This document shows, piece after piece, positions 54,046-64,000 of a stretch of DNA of 64,000 bases. The notes under the pieces were generated by a model. It was not told the DNA's origin. It saw nothing but the letters and a program-made list of their open reading frames with translations, and did not search any database. Each line of letters opens with the position of its first letter. Position 1 is the first letter of the stretch. This stretch comes from Skeletonema tropicum. Taxonomy: Eukaryota > Bacillariophyta > Thalassiosirophyceae > Thalassiosirales > Thalassiosiraceae. The stretch is taken from NCBI GenBank assembly GCA_037178625.1, contig CM074149.1, positions 1,054,001 through 1,118,000 on the forward strand, given 5' to 3'. The translations under genes were made by a program, and so were the position numbers.

Positions 54046-56861
54046 TTAGTTGCATTCTGCCAATCCCAACAACTTCCGAAGATACTCGTGTTTCTTTGTC
54101 TGACTCTTGCCGAGCTTATTCCACTCCCAATATGGTACTGATACAAGCTCTATCCCATCGATTGTTGGAACTTGCCTCCTCTTCAGAATTGTGCTGCCGA
54201 TAGGGGATCGTCCTTTACCAATGAAATGAGATGGACCATCTACTTCAACGCCGATAGTCTTTCCATTCACCTCTACCGATTGCATCTATGCGATAGCCAC
54301 TGCCCATGAGTACTTCTTCCTCTGGTTCGAGATCAAGTGATGTTAGTTGAGAGACTACATCTTCTTGAAGCTTTGATACTTCTCGGATCTTCAGAGATGA
54401 ATGCTTCGTAGCTACTATCCAAGAGATCTTGTGGCAGCCCAGCACTTGACTTCTCCTTCGTTTGCCACAAATGCCACTGATATAGCTGAAAGAGTGATAT
54501 ATTCTCACACAAGTCTTGCTTCTCAACACATTTATTGATAAATACATCATTGAAGAATGTAGGAGCATCAACATCAGCTACTGTGTACGCCCACGCAATG
54601 TTGGCAAGATTTTGATTGTCGCACGAGTCAACCAATTTTGCCGCGGTGGGAACAAAAGATGAGAATAGCTGCTTGTCTGTGGCGCCCATCGTTGCATAAG
54701 CCCAAAGCAGATTGGCGACACCTTGGGAGTTGAATTTTTCTTTCCGTTGAATGGAAGCCTTGGCAACTTTCTGAAACAGCTTGGAATGAGAGACTTGAGC
54801 AGTAGCGTATGCCCATACTGTGTTTGCAAGCTCTTGTGGTTTGAATCGATCCAAGGAGCTCGATTCAACAATGTGACTCGCCACCTTCGCGAACAGTCTT
54901 GGATGTTTGATGCCTACAGTAGCATATGCCCACACTGTATTGGAGAGTGCTTGTGGGCGGCTGAATCGATCCAAGCAGTTAGATTGAAAAATGTGATTGG
55001 CCACTTTCTCGAATAGTGTTAAATGATTGATGCCAGCAGTAGCGTATGCCCATACTGTGTTGGAGAGTGCTTGTGGGTCAAATCGATCCAAGGAGCACGA
55101 TTCAACAATGTGACTCGCCACCTTCTCGAACAGTCTAGGATGATTGATGCCCGCAGTAGCGTACGCCCATACTGTGTTGGAGAGTGCTTGTGGGTCAAAT
55201 CGATCCAAGTGGTCGGATTCAACAATGTGACTCGCCACCTTCTCGAACAGTGTTGGATGTTTGATGCCTGCAGTAGCATATGCCCATACTGTGTTGGAAA
55301 AATCTTGTGGATGTGTAAATCGATTCAAGCTGTCAGATTGAACAATATGATGAGCCACCGTCTCGAACAGTCTTGGATGATTGATGCCTGCAGTAGCATA
55401 TGCCCATGCTGTGTTGGCAAGTGCTTGTGGGTTGAATCGATCCAAGCTGTCAGTTTCAACAATGTGACTCGCCACTTTCGCGAATAGTCTTGGGTGATTG
55501 ATGTCTGCAGTAGCGTATGCCCATACTGTGTTGGAAAGTGCTTGTGGTTTGAATCGATCCAAGCTGTCAGATTGAATAATAAGACTGGCCACCGCCTCAA
55601 ATAGTTGCGGATGATTGATGCCTGCAGTAGCGTATGCCCACACTGTGTTGGCAACGTCTTGTGGGCCGAATCGATCCAAGCTGTCAGATTGAACAATGTG
55701 ATTGGCCATTTTCTCAAACAGCCTTGGATGATTGATACCTGCAGTAGCGTATCCCCACACTGTGTTGGTAAGTGCTTGTGGGTTGAATTGATTTAAGTTG
55801 TCAGACTCAATAATGTGATTGGCCACTGCCTCGAATAGTCTTGGATAATTGATGCCTGCTGTAGCGTAGGCCCACACTGTATTGGAAAGCGCTTGGGGTC
55901 TGAACTCTTTCAAATGCTTCGATGCAACAATTTCATCTCCCATCTCCTCAAAAAGGGCATCATGCGGTTTGTCTACTGTTGCATATGCCCAGACCATATT
56001 GGAAATATCTTGCGCATTAAATTCTTTTCCTATGCCTACTGCTTTCGTCGCAATATGATCAAACAGATCGCTTCCATCATCAAACTTCGGCACATATCCA
56101 ATCAGAGCATATGCGTACGCTAGATTTGAGAGACACCGAGCATCAAATTGATCTAGCCTGTTCATCGATGCATTAGCTAAGAATTTGAACAAATCTATAT
56201 TGGGCTTCGTGTTCTCGTTGAGCAATAGTCTACGCAATATTACTCGAGAACTATCCTCCCCTCGCCTGTTGTGTTGCTGACGTAACATCTTGACGATTTT
56301 TGCCATGCCAAGAGTTGTTTCGGTAAGCTCCCTCATGTCGCACTCCTCTATTCCATCTGTAGTATTATCAAATATCGTGTACAGCATGTATTCCATGTCT
56401 TCAAACGGCATCTCCCCTAGTTTGCGTTGTTGTCTTGGTTGACGTTTAGTCATTAAAAGGGCAATACGTGCCCAAACTGCACTGATATTTCTTCGACTCA
56501 TGTCATCGAGATGCTCATAAGCTGTTAAAATTACTTCCTCAACTGAATGCAAATCTTTCATCATTGGTACTCTTGGACGATTATAGTGCCTTGCAGAAAA
56601 ATCATGACTCGAGACCAATAAAGGATTGAATAATGTATTGTTGAATCTGATATCACCGTATCTTGGACCGTATCTTGTGATAGATGGATGGCTGTTACTT
56701 GAAGGGCGCTGTAGTAATTTATCAGAAGCAGCATACGATACCGCTCCACCAAAACACCTCAAAGTTGGCAGTTGATGGTATTGATTGCCAACTGATGCAC
56801 GAGGATAGTGTCCACGCAGCAGCCATCGCTGTGACAGCACTGCTTGATGTCTCCGCCACAT
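54046..56861 (-). CDS. RAP-domain organelle RNA-binding protein 1 (13 repeats, frameshift in RAP)
   Basis: The start MWRRHQAVLSQRWLLRGHYP is Arg-rich and suits mitochondrial (or plastid) import. After a helical region come 13 tandem units of about 39 residues, LSNTVWAYATAGINHPRLFE plus KVASHIVESDxLDRFNPQA, which are OPR/heptatricopeptide-like and expected to wind into an RNA-binding solenoid. The C-terminal RAP domain (YRIDAI..EVNGKTIGVEVDGP SHF, YWEWNKLGK) is split: an extra base near 54282 (ATCGGTAGAG for ATCTTAGAG) ends the main frame at 54333, and the rest continues at 54285-54046. RAP proteins act in organelle RNA processing or translation. Repeat units are highly alike at DNA level, so copy number may vary between alleles. 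Confidence 0.82.
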
Positions 56862-57456
56862 ATCTTTTAGTGGTAAACTTCTTTCTTTTCAGATTGCCAC
56901 AGCTTCACTCTCTCGGTATGAACTGTCGAAGGCAGGCTGATGATGATGTCAGGAGCGGTTATCTAACAGGGAACCACTACTTACAATGCAAAGAGAAACT
57001 ACGCACCAGCACCATTCATGGGCACGGCACCATTTTTCACATCCACTCTCGTGGCGCGCCAAATCCAAATACTCCATCCATGCTATGATGATGAGAGAGA
57101 ATCAGCCGACGACGACGATTGAAGTATACACTATGAGTGTATTGGAATGGTAGGATAATTTGCGGTGCGGAATGATAACGTGGAGCTCTAATGTGCATGC
57201 ATCCACAGACACGTGAGTGGAGCTAATTAACTCGACTCCTGACAGCCTTTTCTACTCGATTCTTATCTAATTTCGAAGTACGAAAAATAGCTGTGGAGGC
57301 AGTTTGTAAAACAAACCTGAGGAAGCAGTATACATGTTGGTTAGTCATAATTTCGCCCCTAGCGGGATAATCAGACGTACTTTGAAATTTCTGTTTTATA
57401 TTATTATTGAGTACGAATGTTTGACAGGGGCCATACGGTAAACCAAGAAAGTGACT
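56862..57456. other. Intergenic region between the RAP genes
   Basis: Holds the RAP1 promoter. 57371-57392 carries the GACGTACTTTGAAATTTCTG word related to the retroposed fragment at 9273, followed by TTATATTATTATT. No gene. Confidence 0.5.
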
Positions 57457-59703
57457 TCATTGTTTATCAACTGATATGTCTTCCGCCAATCCCAACAACT
57501 TCCGTAGATACGCCTGCTTCTTTGTCTGACTCTTGCCGAGCTTATTCCACTCCCAATATGGCACAGATACAAGCTCTATCCCATCGATTGCTGGAACTTG
57601 CCTCCTCTTCAGAATTGTGCTGCCCGTGGGGGATCGTCCTTTGCCAATGAAATGAGATGGGCCATCTACTTCAACGCCGATAGTCTTTCCATTCACCTCT
57701 AAGATTGCATCTATGCGATATCCACTGCTTAGTAGTACCTCTTCCTGTGGATGAAGACCGATGGATTTTAGTTGAGACACTACATCGTCTTGGAGCTTTG
57801 ATGCTCTCGGAACTCTGGAGATGAATGCTTCGTAGCAACTATCCAGGAGTTCTACTGGCAGTCCAGCATTTGACTTCTCCTTTGTTTGCCACAAATGCCA
57901 CTGATGTAGTTGACTAAGACTAAGTGCTTCAGCCTGAAATCCACTCTTCTTCTCAACGCACGTTTTGATAAATACATCACTGAAGAGTGTCTGAGCATCG
58001 ACATCAACTACTGCATACGCCCACGCAATGTTGGCAAACTCTTGATTGCTGCAGTCATTAATCGATTTCGCCGCGGTGGGAACAAATGATGAGAATAGCT
58101 GCTTGTCGATGATACCCATTGTAGCACAAGCCCATAGCAGATTAGCAATTTTTTGGGGGTTGAATAAATCTTTACGCTGAGTGGCGATCGCAGCAACTCG
58201 TTCAAACAGCTCAGGATGAGATACTTCAGCAGTAGCATATGACCACACTGTATTGGAAAGATCTTGCGGATTGAAGCGATTTACGATGTCGGATTCAACG
58301 ATGTGATTTCCCACCTTCTCGAACAGTCTAGGATGATTGATGCCTGCAGTAGCGAATGCCCACACTGCGTTGGCAAGATTCTGTGGGCTGAATCGATCAA
58401 AGCTACCAGATTGAACAATATGATTGGCCAACGCCTCAAACAACTTAGCATAATTGATACCTGCAGTAGAGAATGCCCACAATGTGTTGGCAAGATTCTG
58501 TGGGTTGAAACGATCCAAGTGGTCAGATTTGACGATGTGACTGGCCACCGTCTTGAACAGCTTTGGATCATTAATGCCTGCAGTAGCGTACGCCCACACT
58601 GTGTTGGAAAGATTCTGTGGGCTGAACTGATCCAAGATGCGAGATTTCACAATGTGATTGGTCACCGTCTCGAACAGTCTTGGATGATTGATGCCTGCAG
58701 TAGCGTATGCCCACACTGTGTTGGAAAGTGCCTGGGGTCTGAATTCTTTCAAATGTTTCGATGCAACAATTTCATCTCCCATCGCCTCAAAAAGGGCATC
58801 ATGCGGTTTGTCTACTGTTGCATAAGCCCAAACCATATTGGACAGGCCCTGCGGATCAAAGTGCGCTCTACTTCCAACTGAGTGTTTTGCAATATGGTCA
58901 AACAGGTCGCTCCCATCATCAAACTTCGGCACATATTCAATCAGAGCATATGCGTACGCTAGATTTGATATATGTCGTTTTTCAAATTGATCTAGCTTGT
59001 CCACCGAGGCATTAGCTAAGAATTTGAACAAATCTCTGTTCGGCTTCTTATCTTTGTCGATCAAAAGCCTGCGCAGTATAACTCGATAGTTATCATCTCC
59101 TCGTCTATTGCCTTGTTGATGTAATATCTTGACGATTTTTGCCATGCCAAGAGTTGTTTCCGTAAGCTCCCTCATACCACATCTCTCAATTCCATCAGTG
59201 GTATTATCAAATATCGTGCACAGCATATGTTCCATGCCTTCAAACGAAACCTCCTCAATACTGTTTGATGATTTACCTCGTTGCCTTGGTTGACGTTTAG
59301 TCATTAACAGTGCGATACGTGCCCAAACTGCACTGATATCACGTCGGCTCATTACATCCAAATATTCGTACGCTGTTATGATTACTTCCTCAACCGAATG
59401 CAAATCTTTCATCCTAGGCACTCTGGGTCGCCTCGAAGAATAGGCATGGCACGAGATCAACAATGGATTCGATATTCTTTGATGGACATGACCGTATCTT
59501 GTGTGTGATGGCAATGCCGATAGAAGTGATGATGGCTTTTGCAATAACAATATATTATCAGCAACTGCATACGATGCCGCACCTCCAAAACATCTCAAAG
59601 TTGACAATGGTTGGTATTGATTGCTGACTGATTTACGAGAATAGTGTCCACACAGCAGCCATCGCTGCACTGAAGATTGCACAGCTTGATGTCTCCGCCA
59701 CAT
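57457..59703 (-). CDS. RAP-domain organelle RNA-binding protein 2 (8 repeats, intact)
   Basis: The frame opens at 59748, but MWRRHQAVQSSVQRWLLCGH at 59703 matches the start of RAP1, giving 748 residues. The presequence is basic (organelle import). A conserved helical region (SVEEVIITAYEYLDVMSRRD) leads to 8 units of about 39 residues (NLSNTVWAYATAGINDPKLF and so on), two of which are WAFSTAG/WAFATAG variants. A Cys/Asp-rich spacer and a complete RAP domain follow: GYRIDAILEVNGKTIGVEVD, GPSHFIGKGRSPTGSTILKR, VPYWEWNKLGKSQ, ending LLGLAEDISVDKQ. RAP domains are proposed to be endonuclease-like RNA-binding folds. It is a tandem paralogue of RAP1 with five fewer repeats. Confidence 0.88.
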   Translation of the reverse strand: MWRRHQAVQSSVQRWLLCGHYSRKSVSNQYQPLSTLRCFGGAASYAVADNILLLQKPSSLLSALPSHTRYGHVHQRISNPLLISCHAYSSRRPRVPRMKDLHSVEEVIITAYEYLDVMSRRDISAVWARIALLMTKRQPRQRGKSSNSIEEVSFEGMEHMLCTIFDNTTDGIERCGMRELTETTLGMAKIVKILHQQGNRRGDDNYRVILRRLLIDKDKKPNRDLFKFLANASVDKLDQFEKRHISNLAYAYALIEYVPKFDDGSDLFDHIAKHSVGSRAHFDPQGLSNMVWAYATVDKPHDALFEAMGDEIVASKHLKEFRPQALSNTVWAYATAGINHPRLFETVTNHIVKSRILDQFSPQNLSNTVWAYATAGINDPKLFKTVASHIVKSDHLDRFNPQNLANTLWAFSTAGINYAKLFEALANHIVQSGSFDRFSPQNLANAVWAFATAGINHPRLFEKVGNHIVESDIVNRFNPQDLSNTVWSYATAEVSHPELFERVAAIATQRKDLFNPQKIANLLWACATMGIIDKQLFSSFVPTAAKSINDCSNQEFANIAWAYAVVDVDAQTLFSDVFIKTCVEKKSGFQAEALSLSQLHQWHLWQTKEKSNAGLPVELLDSCYEAFISRVPRASKLQDDVVSQLKSIGLHPQEEVLLSSGYRIDAILEVNGKTIGVEVDGPSHFIGKGRSPTGSTILKRRQVPAIDGIELVSVPYWEWNKLGKSQTKKQAYLRKLLGLAEDISVDKQ

Positions 59704-60377
59704 ATTATTTTTAGAGGTAAAACTTTTTTCTTTTTTCAGATTGGTCAAAATATTCGGCTACACTTATCGAGAGTCACAGCTTCACTCCCTCTGATATATG
59801 AAGTGTCAAAGGCAAGCATATATTATATTTTCAGCAGCGTTGATCTGACAGGGAACCACTACTACTACTTCATGCAAAGATACTACAAGTACTAGCACGC
59901 ACCATTCTTTCACATCATTTTTCGGGTAAAGGATGTCGTGGCGCGCCAAATCCAACTTCTCATGGGAGACGAAAAATCAGTAAACCAGAGACGCGAACAT
60001 CCTACACCTTCCACGTAGCAAGATCCTCCTCCACTCCCCAAAATGGTCACGTTTCCCTCATTCTGGCTACAAATTCACACCTTTCTATCCAAAATGCTGA
60101 CGATCGAAACTGAAACTCAACTTGCATCCAAAACAAGCGCAAGCAAAAAAAGTCTTCTTACTCATCACCACCATCCTTACGAACTCTTGAAGCTAGCGGT
60201 TCTATCATCTGCTCTCTTCGATAAGTAGAGCGATACACTCTGCAACTTTGTTCTTTGTTGCAATCTATTATTGTAATCATTCGTTGTCTTGTGTACTTCT
60301 TCAGTGACTTGCATAGAAGAGATCAGTAGGAAGATTGGCAAAGAATTTTGAAAAAATCGCAAAAGATGAAATTGACC
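59704..60377. promoter_or_regulatory. Divergent promoter region of RAP2 and GluRS
   Basis: The two genes are transcribed away from each other, so this 674-bp stretch must hold both promoters. No element can be named; short frames here have no motifs. Confidence 0.45.
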
Positions 60378-63528
<3,151 letters not shown>

Positions 63529-64000
63529 ATAATATAGTTTGCTAAGAAGTAACATAACACTAGATTTGACGTTAGGATACCATATCGAATGCAGGAGAAT
63601 CTAATTCTTCAATCTCTTCGCAATCCAACTTACAAGTGGTACTTTTTCTCTCTCCTCTTGGACATCTCATTCAGTAACCTACGAAAATATTTCATCTGCG
63701 TTATCGATTGTCTTGCGTGAAGATTGCAGCCTGCCTGCTTGCAGTTCGATATCAAAGAATACCACAAACACATGTCATGCAGTCAACATAGATTTGGTCG
63801 CTTTGTACATAACCAACAATTTCTGTTATATTATTATCCTCTGTTGGTTATTTGTAGAGGTTGGTCTCGTCTCGGTCTCGGCACTGTCCCGAGATTCGAG
63901 CCGAGACAGGGTCCGTCGAGACGAGATCCCGGGATATCTCGAGATTTTCAATGAAGAAGGTTAGCAATGATTAAAAGGGGCAAAACCAACAAATAATTAT
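63529..64000. other. GluRS 3' flank with TCTCG-rich imperfect inverted repeats
   Basis: 63855-63950 is dense in TCTCG/CGAGA words (GTCTCGTCTCGGTCTCGGC, GCCGAGACAGGG, GTCGAGACGAGATCC, ATCTCGAGAT) that can pair with each other. AACCAACA at about 63811 and TGTTGGTT at about 63842 form another inverted pair. No gene is seen. Confidence 0.4.

Noticed and set aside
58264..58881. Long plus-strand ORFs opposite the RAP genes (also 55023-55487)
   Set aside because: They are antisense shadows of the 117-bp repeats: periodic CSSVCPHCVGKxLWVE frames arise because the repeat length is a multiple of three.

Overview
The window looks like nuclear DNA of a photosynthetic stramenopile, most probably a centric diatom of the Thalassiosirales type. 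The evidence is: two genes with diatom-style bipartite plastid presequences (signal peptide followed by a phenylalanine-led transit peptide), short spliceosomal GT-AG introns, a pair of silaffin-like genes (signal peptide, RXL site, Ser/Gly/Lys KxxK repeats), BspA-type leucine-rich-repeat (LRR) genes, lectin/SdrD-type surface proteins, Cys-module proteins, RAP-domain organelle RNA-binding proteins, and diatom-like LINE, copia and hAT relics. The species is inference; no rRNA or marker gene is present.

Region 1 (1-19.4 kb) is a repeat-rich accessory block. Two LRR copies, each with a stub of a convergent silaffin-like gene, are followed by a decayed non-LTR reverse transcriptase whose C-terminus carries a DnaJ J-domain, and then by an intact tRNA-Val(AAC) gene. 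The RT/J-domain/tRNA segment occurs three times. Around it lie a second LINE relic, a MITE, a copia relic nested in another retroelement, and a 1.26-kb tandem array carrying a small secreted-protein gene.

Region 2 (19.9-35.2 kb) holds a conserved two-exon gene, L-aspartate oxidase (nadB), a divergent silaffin-like pair, three more LRR copies arranged tail-to-tail with silaffin-like sequence, and a HINT-type HIT gene.

Region 3 (35.2-51.3 kb) holds a broken coiled-coil gene, a small hAT element with perfect 8-bp target duplications, a large single-pass surface protein (lectin-like, four SdrD B-like domains, transmembrane segment, Ser-rich tail), and two inverted paralogues of a Cys-module/PT-linker/ricin-type lectin protein.

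Region 4 (51.3-64 kb) is the organelle-function end: a plastid lumen PsbQ-like gene, two tandem RAP proteins with 13 and 8 repeats of 39 residues, and a plastid glutamyl-tRNA synthetase with a C-terminal EMAPII/Arc1-like tRNA-binding domain.

Many genes are interrupted by 1-2 base indels, while others nearby (GluRS, RAP2, HINT, tRNAs) are clean. This may be real decay or residual assembly error, so CDS entries that need a frame correction are marked.
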